From positions 20,435,686 through 20,499,685 of the forward strand of contig OZ029928.1 of the NCBI GenBank assembly GCA_964023275.1: a stretch of 64,000 nt of DNA. Direction: 5' to 3'. Numbering within the stretch: the first letter of the stretch is position 1; each line of letters opens with the position of its first letter. The translations under genes and the position numbers were made by a program. Source of the stretch: Norana najaformis (taxonomy: Eukaryota; Annelida; Clitellata; Crassiclitellata; Hormogastridae). Below the pieces are notes generated by a model. The model saw only the letters and a program-made list of their open reading frames with translations, did no database searches and was not told the origin of the DNA. Below, in pieces: positions 22,195-35,100 of this stretch.

Positions 22195-23215
22195 TGCTGT
22201 GAAATGATAGAAATGGGATTTCCTGGACACATAATAAAGTTGTTATCCAAGTTGTACAAGAAACAAAACGCAAGGATCAAAGTGGCAGAAACACTATCTG
22301 GAGAGTTCAGAGTCAGGAGAGGGGTGAGACAAGGATGCAAGTTTATTTAACATTCTGGCGGAGAGGGTAATGAGAGAGGCTTTGGAGGGTTTTGACGGAG
22401 GAGTGCAGATAGGAGGAAGGCGGTTGACAAACTTAAGATACGCAGACGACATAGTACTAATAACAGAATCTGAGAAGGAATTACAAACACTGGTTGAGAG
22501 ATTAGACAGAGCAGGAAGGAAATATGGAATGCGGATTAACACGGATAAAACAAAGGTCATGACAACAGCAGAGACCAGGTGTCAGATCAGCATAGGTCAG
22601 GAAACAGTGGAGCAGGTGAAGACTTTCATGTACTTGGGCTCGAGGATCGACAGGGACAGCGATTGTGGAGCAGAGATAAGGGTACGACTTGCAAAGGGAT
22701 ATGCAATGGCTGCAAATCTTAAAAAATATGGAAAAGTCATGGCGTATCACTGGGAACAAAGATGAGGCTCTTGATGACGTTAGTATGGCCGGTGGCACTA
22801 TACGGATGTGAGAGTTGGACTTTGAGGAAGGAGGAAGAGAGGAGGATAGAAGCGTTCGAGATGAAATGTCTAAGAATGATCATGCAAATATCGTGGATGG
22901 AAAAGCGGTCAAATGAATGGGTACTGGAAGCGGCTGGAGTAGAGAGGAATCTTTTGAAGACAGTAAGGAAAAGGAAATTGATCTATTTTGGCCACATCAT
23001 GAGGAAGGAGGGAACATGCATCGAGAAGGAGATAATACAGGGCACAATACCGGGAGGACGGAAAAGAGGAAGACCGAGAATAAACTGGTTGGGCAACATC
23101 AGGGCATGGACTGGGCTAACAATGGAGGAGATGCTCAGGCTGGTGGAGGACAGAGGACACTGGAGGAACATTGTTCATGATGCGGCCGAATCTCGGAACG
23201 AGGAAGGCTGAGAAC
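22195..23215 (+). mobile_element. LINE ORF2 fragment with broken frames
   Basis: Reverse-transcriptase part of a LINE, 5'-truncated. Visible: GFPGHIIKLLSKLYKKQNA, RVRRGVRQGC (broken directly after by a small deletion near 22343), LRYADDIVLI (the catalytic YADD box), TFMYLGSRID, then in another frame VALYGCESWTLRKEEERRIE, GRKRGRPRINWLGNIRAWTG and RGHWRNIVHDAAES. The frame changes near 22765. Sequence differs from the 13.1-kb LINE, so it is a separate family. Inactive. Confidence 0.88.
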
Positions 23216-23639
23216 GGAACGATGAAATCCCTGTACGTCGTAAATCTTAGATATGCAGGATATCGTCTTGTCAGTGGAAGCTGTCTAGAGCGGCTGCCGT
23301 CGGTGGCTCCATGAGTCAGTCTGGCCGCCAGCGGACGCTCAACAGTGCTACGCTTGTATTGCGGTGTTCTTCTGTGTAAAGGCGTTAAGTTCATTTATAG
23401 CTAACAGAAAATGACCTCCAACTACCTCACCTCAAACCATTTCTCCATCATTTTACTGATAGAAAAAAACAGGAAAACATGTTCTGGTTCGGTGGGATAG
23501 AGTTAAGAAACGTCGGAATCAGTAGCATTGCATGCGATCGTCTCCTATACGAAAGGCACAAGGTCGCCGCATTAGCTGTCCAATTTCCGATCACAGGTAA
23601 GTCCGAATAATGGAAAGAAAGTGGTTCCCATTTCAAAAA

Positions 23640-24515
<876 letters not shown>

Positions 24516-24633
24516 TGTAAGAGAATAATAGTTGATCTGTTAGACTGATCTGGAAACGTTCCGCTGTTTCTCACTGGACGCAGGGAAGCAGACTACACGC
24601 TCTACAGCAATGCATTCAGATAATTATTCATGA

Positions 24634-27600
24634 CTACGAAGAAGAAACCTGTGCGATTTTCTCGTCGACCATGCGGAAGAATTCGATCTGACTTGCGGTC
24701 AGGTTCCTGTAGAAGAACAAGAACAAGATCTAGAAGAAGAACAAAAAGAAGAACAAGAAAAATGACGACGAAGACAAAACATTGCGGATAAAAACAGGAA
24801 ATCAGACTCCATCGTGTATGTGCCATAAAAAAATTCTAGTTCGGCAGAGAAAAGGGAGGAATGTCTTCTCTCTTGCTCTAACCCTTCAGCATGGCGAACC
24901 TTCTGAACTCTCGACTGACCCTCTGACTTCCCAATTGTCAGTCCGACCGACCGACAGGCCGGCCGACTCTCTGACCTCTCTACTGACCCTCTGACCTCTC
25001 TACTGACCCTCTGACCTCTCTACTGACCCTCTGACCTCTCAATTACAGATTTTCCAGTAAACTTAAGAACAGAGTTATCGCTGAACTCAGAACAACGCCT
25101 TGGAGGTTATGTGGCATTAAATACACCAGATGAGAATTGAGACAAAGAAGAGGACAAAGAGTAGGAGGAAGAGGAAGACGAGGAGGAGGAAGAGGCGAAG
25201 GAGGAGGAAAATAAGAGGAAGACGAGGAAGAAGCTAAGAATGATGATGATTCCAATGAAGAGGACGAGGAGAGATGACAAAGAATTCATATTAACGTGAG
25301 AGAAATTTCTCGTACGATAAGTTTGAAGTGAGGCGACTGGGTCGATCTCTCGTCGTCGTCGTTCGACAGGATCCCACGATGACGGAGGAGGACGAGCAGG
25401 AGGACGAGGAGGGAGAGGAAGAGGAGGAGGAGGAGGAGGAATATCGCGCCTGAAATTAAAATCAACTCCACATCATAGATCGATTAGCAGCCGGATTTTC
25501 TAATTAGGTATCTACTCGGATTTTTCGTATGTTTTGATAACTTGATCAATTTACTTAACAAGGTCAGCAATTAAACCTATCTTCAGGATTGATTCGGATT
25601 GCCTTACCCTGTGATTCGCAACCTACATGCATACAGTGGATGTCACAAAAGTCATCTAGCACTTAATGAAATGCGCTAAATAAATAGTATGTCTTAGAGG
25701 GAGACAAGGAAAAGAAGTAATCGGAATAGATGGAGCTGAATCCCAGCAACTGTTTGGGACGAGAAATCTGACGTTTTGATTGGAAGATTGAACTCTGATG
25801 TTTGCGCTTGTGAAGCGTGTCTTCTCCTTCTGGTTCTCTGCCCTGAGGAGTGTCTTTTCCTTGTGGTTCTCTGCCCTGAGGAGTGTCTTTTCCTTCTGGT
25901 TCTCTGCCCTGAGGCGTGTCTTTTCCTTCTGGTTCTCTGCCCTGAGGCGTGTCTTTTCCTTCTGGTTCTCTGCCCTGAGGCGTGTCTTTTCCTTGTGGTT
26001 CTCTGCCCTGAGAAGTGTCTTTTCCTTGTGGTTCTCTGCCCTGAGGAGTGTCTTTTCCTTCTGGTTCTCTGCCCTGAGGAGTGTCTTTTCCTTCTGGTTC
26101 TCTGCCCTGAGGCGTGTCTTTTCCTTCTGGTTCTCTGCCCTGAGGCGTCGTGTCTACCTTTGGTAAATTCTTCATCGTCTCGTATCCGGTGACCGATGGG
26201 CTTCAGATGATATGGAGAGTGTGTGAAAGAAGAGGAACTTTGTAAATAGTTTACTTGTGCATATATACGACGCAGACGATTATGCAAACATCTAGGACAT
26301 TTTGATATAACAGTATTTTAAAAAGGACAATCCGCGTTGTAAATTCTCCATATAGGCGGATGTAATTTTGCTCCTAAGGGAGCACCCTACCGCTAAAGCA
26401 TTCATTATCTAAAGAGGGTTAGATTCAAAGCCAATAAGACCAGTGGAGGGGTTGTGACAATAGGCCTAAACTGCAGTACATAGGCCTATCTGCGTGTGTA
26501 TCTGATACAGGTGGTCATCATCGTTTCGATATATGTTGCGTGTTTGTTGGAGACATTGATGAAGACTGGAACTGAAAAGACGCAAGGGGCTTTCGACCGA
26601 CGACGGTGGAGATTTAAGATTCGATCGACTCTTTCGGAGATTCCTTTAAACTTCTGCTCACCTGTTTCTCTTGGTTGAAGTCGTTGCTTCGGGCCGGATT
26701 TGTCGACAGGCGACTCGTGTCCAGTTGAGCGTGACCAGAAGACAGCACCGTCTCTTCGCTGGGCATCTGTACTTGGTCCATCAGCCGGACATCATCTTCG
26801 TCTGCGCCGTTATCTCTCTTCGCCGACGCAGCAGCAGCAGCAGCAGCAGCAGCCGGGTATCCTCTTTTGACGGCAGCCGATCCCCCGCTTACAGCGCCAC
26901 CATCACCACCACCACCGCCAGCTGCAGCAGCAGCCGGACGTTGGGTCGTCGTCGTCGTCATTGTTGTCGTTGTTGTAGTGTTGTTGGCATTCGCTTTATC
27001 TTCAGCGCTGCTGCCCTCTAGCGGTGCCGAATTGAATATAAAAACGAAAGGTTTCGTTCAAAGGAACAATTAAACCATTGCACTGTTCAATTCTCAAAGA
27101 AAAAATGCTCAACTTTGGCTTTTCGCCTTAAACTTAGTCCTCGCCTTCTCTGTGCGTGTAATTGTATTTGTAATTGTAATCTGACATTTACAAAGCGCCA
27201 CTTCAAGAACAGACTCATCACAGGCGCTCCCGACCCGAACCAGTGAGACCACTGGCAAATAATACAGACTTCAGGTGCTTGCGAAACTGCGGAAGGGACA
27301 AACTGAGGAATGCAAGCCGGAGGCCTCGGGAAAGGCGATTCCAGCTATTAGGTCCAACATAGGGAAAGCTTCTAGACTGAGCTGTAGCAATGCGCATACG
27401 AGGGACAGTCAAGAGTCCAAGGGAGGCCGACCGGAGAGGCCAATATGTGTGTATTTAAGTATGTATGTATGTATTTATGTATGTATGTATGCATGCATGC
27501 ATGTATGTATGTATGTATGTATGCATGCGTCGACCACATCATCATTCATATATGTGTTAAGTTCAGTTTACGTTTTTTGCTTCAATTCGTTAGACATTAA

Positions 27601-28472
27601 CTCGGTCCTAGAATCCAGTCTTGGTCCGATCCACGAGAAGTCAGCCGACATACTATAAGTAATTGGTTTTCCTGCCGATAGTTAAAGTAAATTTTGCCCG
27701 ATTTGACTGTTTTGCTCGACTGGTTTGACTGAAAAGACCTCAATCTTCTTATGATCTAACAAATCGAATTCAGTGACTCTGTGGCCAAGCAAATGAATCG
27801 CTCAAATTTCTAGCGGCGCTAGAAAAAGCACTAAAGAACCAAGCAGCGTACGTCATCGAGATCCTGGGTCCTGGACTCCACGGGACAAGACAATCACCCT
27901 TGGCTTCGTGTGGATCCGATGAGATGTTTTAGGTGTACCCCTCCCCACCCCTGATCGGTGACTCTTGATTCTGCTCTTTCGATGAATACGAGTATCATGT
28001 AATAAAGAGTAGCTTATTTAGCCCAAAATGTGTTCCATTTCATGCTAAGAGCTTCGAAATGCGCTGGCTTCCTGGGTTCCGCCTCGGTCCTCGCTGGAGA
28101 AGCTTTCGAAGCTCCACAAATACTCAGACGTCGTGGGCTTCTTGTCACGGCGCTTGATGTCCAAGACCTCGATTTTCATTTAGGTACGTCGATCTCCACA
28201 ATCATGTTCACCCTGTGCTCACTCTTTTCCCCTTAGGGGCCAAGGACTTTGCCTGTATACATACTTACTGTGCGTACGGATGGATGGACGAATGAAAGGA
28301 AGAAATGCAAGAGGGTTTGACCTTGAAACGGCGGAGATTTCGAGAGATGGACGTCCGGACGACGACAACGATGATCGTCGTTGAACTTGGGCTTCCGGTT
28401 GTTGAAAGTCTTCGATGCGGCGGCCGCAGAAGAGGAGGAGGAGGAGGAGGTCTTGCTCTGACCGCAACCCAT
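24634..28472 (-). CDS. C1orf21-like N-myristoylated small protein (middle exon not found)
   Basis: Three minus-strand exons. Exon 1 (28472-28322) begins MGCGQSK, a textbook N-myristoylation site (Gly2, Ser6, Lys7) with Cys3 for palmitoylation, then Ser/Ala runs and NNRKPKFNDD. Exon 2 (27017-26662) joins in phase 1 and gives EGSSAEDKANANN, Thr/Ala/Gly runs, DEDDVRLMDQVQM and SNDFNQEKQ. The last exon (24706-24634) has a strong pyrimidine-rich acceptor and reads TASQIEFFRMVDEKIAQVSSS, stop. Human C1orf21 starts MGCASAK and ends near SQQEFFRMLDEKIEKG, so I infer homology from the two ends; the function of that family is unknown to me. Exon 2 ends in phase 0 and the last exon needs phase 2, so at least one exon of 3n+2 bases is missing between 24707 and 26661. 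Start chosen because it gives the lipidation motif. Confidence 0.62.
24905..25045. repeat. ~20-bp minisatellite (CTCTACTGACCCTCTGACCT)
   Basis: Four good and several poorer units, in an intron of the C1orf21-like gene. A GGA/GAA-rich block follows at 25140-25275 and again at 25380-25440. Confidence 0.8.
25812..26155. repeat. 33-bp minisatellite, about 10 units
   Basis: Unit is TCTGCCCTGAGGCGTGTCTT followed by TTCCTTCTGGTTC; variants alternate GGCGTG/GGAGTG and CTTCTG/CTTGTG. All frames are open on both strands because 33 is a multiple of three. Minus-strand translation gives an 11-residue charged repeat (TPQGREPEGKD). It sits inside the intron space of the C1orf21-like gene, so a coding role cannot be excluded but lacks splice support. 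Confidence 0.93.
27150..27450 (-). mobile_element. LINE 3' end (family A), second copy
   Basis: Minus-strand frame 27412-27218 gives TVPRMRIATAQSRSFPYVG and continues as the copy at 1441-1775, with a few substitutions (LSRGLR for LSPGLR, FRKHLK for FRKRLK). Tail of TTACAA repeats at the left edge. In the first intron of the C1orf21-like gene. A (TATG)n run follows at 27462-27530. Confidence 0.8.
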
Positions 28473-28473
28473 T

Positions 28474-28487
28474 GGGGGGGGGGGGGG
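28474..28487 (-). promoter_or_regulatory. Poly(C) tract directly 5' of the MGCGQSK start codon
   Basis: Fourteen G on the + strand, hence C14 in the putative mRNA, ending one base before the ATG at 28472. It would lie in the 5' UTR. Poly(C) is a target of PCBP-type proteins in animals; a role here is inference. Confidence 0.4.
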
Positions 28488-29209
28488 TCAGCGGCCCCTT
28501 ACGTGTCTCTGTCCCTCTGCAGGCGCAGATCACCCGATTCTAAGCACAACATTTGACAGACAATAAAAAGACGGTCAAAGAATCGTAGACCAAGGGGCAT
28601 ATAGTGTAACTGCCTCCGAGCAGAGATATCTGTAGCTTCGGAAAGCCAGCTTCCTCTTTGTCTGACTTCAGTTATCTGTTTCTCTTGCACTGACAGATGG
28701 AAAGACACTGAAAGAAGAACGGGAACTTAAATTACGTGGCACCCATTTCTCAAAACGGGCAGCTGAAGGACCTCAGCCGATCGATTCATTGAAAAAAGGA
28801 GAAGGGTCAAAGAGGCCACACTGGCGCTATAGAAAACCGTCTACATTTGCATATTCGATGACTGTATACAGACCCGTTACCATAGAAACGCAGTTCCTAA
28901 TAGGTTGGTGGATGTCGAGGGAATTGAACAACCACGCTCCTCCTCCCTTCCCCTCCTCCTCCCCCTCCCTCTCCTCCTGCTGCTGCTGCTGGATCCGATG
29001 CAATGCTTTCTCATCTGCTCCTGCCATCCATCATGTTCGGATTGTTTCGTTAAAAGCCTCCGACTGGTTTTTGCTGATTGACAGAGAGCCACACATTGTT
29101 GTTGTTATTGTTGTTGTTATTGTTGATGTTGTTGTTGTTGATGTTCGTTGGTCGAATGAGTCATTATGTTTTTGTCGCTCTATCGTCGACTCAACGAGGT
29201 CAGGCGCCA

Positions 29210-29330
29210 GCTCTCGTTTGAGCAGGTGTTCTCAGAGCTTAGGCACCTTGAACAAGTAGTCCACCACTGCTCAGCGCCATCGACCGATGCTTCGTCATTA
29301 GATAGCGGTGCCATATAAACAGAGAAACAA
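29210..29330 (+). mobile_element. SINE fragment (3' part)
   Basis: Shares the order caccttgaacaag ... ctgctcagcgcc ... gatgcttcgtcattagatag ... gtgccatataaa with the better SINE at 47283-47470. The tRNA-like head is not seen. Confidence 0.45.
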
Positions 29331-29609
29331 CGACGACGACGGTGGCGGTGGTGGTGATGATGATGTTGTTGTTGTTGATGATGATGATGAACAACCGCAT
29401 ATCCACTGCTGCCAGGACCCAACGTACGCACGCACAATCGACGCGACAGACAGTGGCTGACAGAAATGATTCCTCTTACCTGTCCTTTGGGCGTCGAACC
29501 ATAGACGATGACGTCACGGATGATGACGTACGAAGGACAAACGACGCTTTCATACAAATCGTCAAATTAAGTCCAGAAACAGCTATTAGAAAACATCCAT
29601 TTCTCTGTC

Positions 29610-29775
29610 CGTCCGTCCGTCCGTCCTTCCTTCCTTCCTTCCTTCCTTCGTTCCTTCGTTCCTTCGTTCCTTCGTTCCTTCCTTCGTTCCTTCGTTCCTT
29701 CCTTCCTTCGTTCCTTCGTTCCTTCCTTCGTTCCTTCCTTCGTTCCTTCCTTCCTTCCTTCCTTCCTTCCTTCTC
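29610..29775. repeat. (TTCC/TTCG)n array
   Basis: CCTTCCTT and CCTTCGTT units alternate over about 165 bases, preceded by four CCGT units. Confidence 0.95.
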
Positions 29776-31574
29776 TGCGCTGGTCAGTATGAACGTTCAA
29801 ATTCGCTGATTGAAATTTCGAGCGTCGTCCCCGTCCTCCTCTTATACCTCCTCCTCCTCCTCCTCCTCATTCGTCCTTCCTCCTCCTCCTCCTCCTCCTC
29901 CTCCTCCTCCTCCTTCTGCTTTTCCTTGTCGTTCTCTTGATCGCTGCCTCGTTCACTCCTTCCTTCTGTGCGCCCAATCGACGACTACTAGACGCAGTGC
30001 ATCTCGCAGCCTGGCTTAGCAGCAGCAGCCGAACCAGCAGCAGCATCAGCAACTGCTGCTTCCTCCCTTTGCCACCAGCCACGTGATCTACATCGGCTGG
30101 ACGACGTGGGCGCCTTAGGCACCAGCATCAGCACAGCAGCAGTAGTAGCATTAGCTAAAGCAATGCAAGACCCAGGCACTGGCTCAACAGATCGATAGCC
30201 GCCCAGGTCCATCAATTTCCTCCTCCTCTTCCTCCTCCGCGAAAAAACCAAACCTCAGCAGCAGCAGCAGCAGCATCCTCATAAGAGAAGGTTCGTGTAC
30301 GCTTAACGATGCGGCAGAAGATAAGGCAAACTTAGCCAGCCACGCTTTGCATGTTGCTTTCATAAGAACTATCTGGGGTATTTACACATTCACTTCTGTA
30401 AATGCACATATGTGTATTTATGTATGTATATTATATATGAATGTCTGGTTTATAAGATAGCGTAAATAAATGTCTGTATTTGGCCCATAATATATTCAAC
30501 AGTAGGCTACGTCTCGTGTGGGCTTCATGTTGGTGAATACGAATGTGCAGAGTGTATGAAGCAGGTCAAGCATTTACATTTGCATGGATGTGTTTATGCG
30601 TGTTTATATGTGTCGGCTATAGAGGAAACTGCACGCTAATTATGTTATGCTCTGACCGAATGCAGCAGGTTGCCGGTATGTGTGCCTTTATGCGTCGGCT
30701 TTTTATTGGCAGAGAGGTGCAAGAGCGCACCGCATGAAATCGGCCATTCAACGGTTTCAACAACCAGTATATAATATACTCTACGTTCGAAAGATTGCAA
30801 CAACGAAAACAGACTTCTTCCAAGTCATTAATATTCTGATAGTAGGCATAAGCAACGACCTCTAGCAGCAAGACGCAATTAATTCTGGCTAAGCGGCTTT
30901 TGCCGTAGAAGCCACCGACTGCCTCATGGAAGCCACACATGTAAGAAGAAAGCGCAAGCCCAGCAAGTCAATGCATGAGAAAGTTCAACTTTCGCGTTCA
31001 ACTGTAAGAAATTTATGTTAATGTTAGACGTTAATTTACAATAACTGATTTTTAGTTCGTTTAAAACCGGGGAGCCCCATATAGGGCCTATAGGCTAATC
31101 CTCCCATATTTCTAGGCTTTCAGATAGGTGCACGTCAACGGAGTGGCTTCACCAAAAACAACGTGACACACTCGGCTAATGTTATCTGCTTATATAGCGC
31201 CAACAAAACTGTGCATACAGCGCTTACACAATAAAGTCTTCGCACTGATGCTAAAATAACGCGTTAAGACGCCGGGTTATTTCTTCTTCCTGTAAAATGG
31301 CGCAGGCTTTGAACTGCTTCGTAATAATGTACACGTATTATCATTAGTTTGTCGTAACTTAAGACAAATAGGAACACAAGGTAAAGCGAAGCTACCAGCG
31401 AAAAACACGATTCCTCTTTTTATTGCGAATCGTTGGAACGACTGAATTCGGCTTCTGCTGTTGTTCTTCGCTATTATTAGAAATGTCTGTTGGTAGATGT
31501 CGCCGCAGTATCATTCATACACAAGATTTTCCATACAGACATTTTATTATTTATTATTTTGCATTTATTGCTCG

Positions 31575-31880
31575 CACAAGGTCAGTAAATTTGAATGAGG
31601 CACAAAGCAGTTGTGAGCAAAGGACTTGCTCAAGATCCCTACAACCCTAAGAGAGTACCAGTGACCCCAGGCCGTTACCCTTGCGCTTTTTGAATTTCTT
31701 CACTTTGATATTCAGTCACAGCATAGGTAAGGCACCTCCCTGTTACCTGAGTGGCCCGGAGCGGGACGCGTGCGAGGAGACTGTCCATAAGGGACTAGTC
31801 CAAGCTCCCTATACAGTGACCGTCTAAGGGAAGGTTCGAACCCGTACTCTCCACGTTACAAGCCAAGATGCTTTACACAG
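31575..31880 (-). mobile_element. Two adjacent tRNA-derived SINE fragments
   Basis: On the minus strand, 31880-31720 has a tRNA-like head: GTAAAGCATCTTGGCTTGTAA with the B-box-like GGGTTCGAACCT. 31700-31575 has the downstream body with GGATCTTGAGCAAGTCCTTT. The anticodon-loop word CTTGTAA is shared with the copy at 47283. Confidence 0.6.
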
Positions 31881-32171
31881 GCTGTAAAGATTCTTTTACT
31901 AGGCAAGAAGAGAGATTCCTTTACAACAGTTGGACATTGGTTTTGTCCTGAACCTATTTTCTTTTGACGAGCTTCATGCATCGAGTTTGTTGATTCTATA
32001 CAACTGAAAACTTTGTGCAGATGAAAGGATATAGGAAATCAAATGACAACACCATATTTAAGCAAACTGATTGTAATTCTTATTTTAATTCTGCTTATTA
32101 CAATTCCCATTCCGATTTTGCTTGGTCCAGACAGCATCATAATGGCAGCCCAACTGTCTCCGCACCGTGCA

Positions 32172-35100
32172 TCATGGTGCCTTCTGCTTCCGTTGCACCG
32201 ACACAGTTGTCTCAGATGATGCTGACGACGACGTTCCATGCCAGAGAGCAGCGAGCATGATCAGGTGACAGACGTGGAGAGCTGCACTGCTCAGCACTGT
32301 CGACGGATACTGGTTCCACGCCAGCTCAATCACGCCCAACACCAACAGTCTAACAGACAACACCAAACACAATTAGCCTAGCGACATTCAGCTCCACAGA
32401 ATTCTACAGTTTCAGCATTAGCACGTGCAATGTACGACTCTGTTGACAGTTGTTCCAATTCATACCGTGTGGCATAACTAGTCCTTCACAGCACTATATG
32501 TCATCTACTGATACGATACATCTTACGACAGCAGGTAAGACACTGGTTACAGTTGTACTAGTAGTTTAACATCGGGTAGTAATCGTAAGTCACCTGTTTC
32601 TCAAAACGTCATCAGCATACCTGAACATAACAGGAAGACGCGTAGACCATAAGAGGTAAGGCAGGGTGTGGTAATACCAGACGTAAAACTGGTAATGAAG
32701 TGAACGACTGAAACAGATGCCGACGAAGTTGGCTGAGAAAAGTGGCATCACCACGTCTTACAGTTTGAACTGTTAAGAATCGTCATCGTTACTGTTGGGC
32801 CAAAATTATCATGACGCTGGCAGAGACAGGTCAACAAGTTCAGTTCAGTCGGTCGGTCAGTGAAGACGAAGAAAAATAACCAAGTTAACAGATGTTTATG
32901 TTTTGGTCAATATTGTTAACTGGGATATAAAACGTTGAAAAGAATACTTCAATCTGCCTGCCTTCCAGTGTTTTTCATGAGATACCAAAAAATCCAGGTC
33001 TACTACTGTGGTGCAGCTTTTAACAGGCGGCTGTAATTTTAAACCCACATTTAGGATGCTGTTTTGGATGATCATCACTGGCTCAATGATCGATACGTCA
33101 TTTTTCAATATACCCAGCTTAAATGCATGGGATGGATAAGATACAGGTTCCCCTAATGAGAAATAAACTACACATCACGAAAGAGAATGCACACTGGCTC
33201 TCAACTGTAAAGGATACCATTTGCACTGAGATGTAGGGAGATGGCCTTCAGCGACAGAAGCTGAAATGGTCCTCCAAATTTTCTGCAAGCAGCCAAAACA
33301 CATCAGGGTTCTTAAACGAAGTGTCACTTTGTGCATATATAACTAAATTTCAACAGAAATCAACTGTCCTAGTGAAATTTTTAAAAGAAATCTCCCATGG
33401 CACAGAGTTAGCCAAACACTCTGGACTTACTGGTAGATGCAACAGTTATGGCAGGGGATTAGCTACGGCAGGAACTCGAAGTTGGTAGGAGGAAAAAGGG
33501 TTGTCCAAGAAGGTGCTGATAATGGAAATTAAGCTAGTAAAATGTTTTGGCAAAAACATACAACCTACTTCATTTGTGCCCTTCAAAACTTCTGGATGTC
33601 CATTCCCCTCCCCAGGTGCTCTGAAAACCGTGTTGACCCCCTTGACATGGCGGAAGAGGTTGCAAGTAGCAGGAAGCATAGACCTAAAAGCCAGAGCACA
33701 ATCTGCCCGACAGCCTGCAGAAATCAGACCAGTTAGTTGCAATTTACTTGCATCATGCAAGTAAATTTGCTTATTGCAAAGTCTTTTAAATTGGCAGATT
33801 TCCCTTCGAAAACATTAGCAATTCATGCAAGGAGTTGGTAACGGACGTACATACTTCGACCATCGCCTGCTGAAGAAGAGGGCGAGGACTGAAAGATGAA
33901 GAACAAGAAGCACCAGATGAAAGTAACGATTGAGAAAGAATTCCTCTGACAGAAATCTCCAGTTGACTGTCCAACGGAAGAGAAACTGTCGACCCAACTC
34001 AAAGGACCGATTCAAATACCCCAGTGGGTTGGCGTACAGGAAAGGCAGTCCAAGCACAACCTTCAAAAGGAAATTAACAGAAAACAAACACAAAGAATTA
34101 CAGACATTTGGCCAAACTATGTTCATTCAGACAACTGGCTCTTAAAGATGTTTTTAAATTAACTCCAAGATTCATAAAATATAAATTGTTGATATCCACT
34201 GGAGGTTAGTTAGTCTGGAGGTTCAGTAAGGAAAGTGTTGCATTTTTTTCACCGTTGTCTTTACATATACTTGTATTTCATCAAACAATTTGGCAAACAT
34301 GTTGTGTCCTCCACTATCACCCATTTCTTCAACAACACTCTTGCTTTGCCTTTCAGTTTTGCCTTCTTTCATGCTTCACCTAATCCAACCCCAAAGTCAT
34401 TTAAAAGACTTATCACTATCCTGGACTTTGGAAATTGGTATCCTACATTTGCCAGTGTTTAGGTTTATTTTGATTATTTCTACAATTATTAATGGTTAGT
34501 ATCTACTGTAATAACTAAGCATCAGTTGATGGCTTTGAGCAACTGTGAGTGAAAGGCTTGCTCAAGGTCCCCACACAATAACCATCTCAGGGGAGGAGGC
34601 TTTACCTATGTACCTTGGCCATCATGCCACTCCCTTTCACTTTCTGACTTTCCCTGAATTCCAATCACTGCTGGAATCCTGGTTTATTTTTCTTCTGAAC
34701 TTAAAACAATGGGCAAATTCTTTACATTACCACACGGATGTTGTATGTTTACTGAACTGAAACTGGGCTGAAGAAGATCAAACACTGTCTCCTACACTCT
34801 ACAGGTCACGAGGTATGCGACCTAAAGAGATGGGAGGCAAGTGAACAGCCTGCTGACCTGAACAACAGCACAAAGAATCAGATGAAGAACTGTTGCCGGG
34901 ATTCCGAAACGAAGCAACAGCAGCATCAGCAGCGCAGGCGAAAACAGGAGGATGTTCATCTTGATAGACACAGCTATGCTACATGACATAGAAACAGAAG
35001 AGAAAAGGAGACGACTGAAAAACACAAAGTAAATCTAAGAACAACACAATAATCTTTGCTTTGCTTCTGCTCCATTCAGTGCAAAACCAAGACGTTCGTC

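Larger units (their letters stand above)
28488..32171. other. Intergenic DNA between the C1orf21-like gene and ALG3
   Basis: No coding exon recognised. Contents: CTCC-rich block 28940-28990, TTG/GTT triplets 29095-29150, SINE-like piece near 29210-29330, TTCC/TTCG array 29610-29775, (TCC)n 29838-29915, CAG-rich 30015-30060, AT-rich unique sequence 30300-31550 and two SINE fragments 31575-31880. A palindromic CRE (TGACGTCA) is at 29509-29516. Confidence 0.5.

Noticed and set aside
26158..26200. Candidate third exon of the C1orf21-like gene (PIGHRIRDDEEFTK)
   Set aside because: Has an acceptor and a GTAGAC donor, but its 43-base length gives phase 1, while the last exon needs phase 2; could only work with yet another exon.
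33446..33760. 104-codon minus frame in the ALG3 gap as the missing exon
   Set aside because: No likeness to any ALG3 segment and it does not fit the phases on either side.
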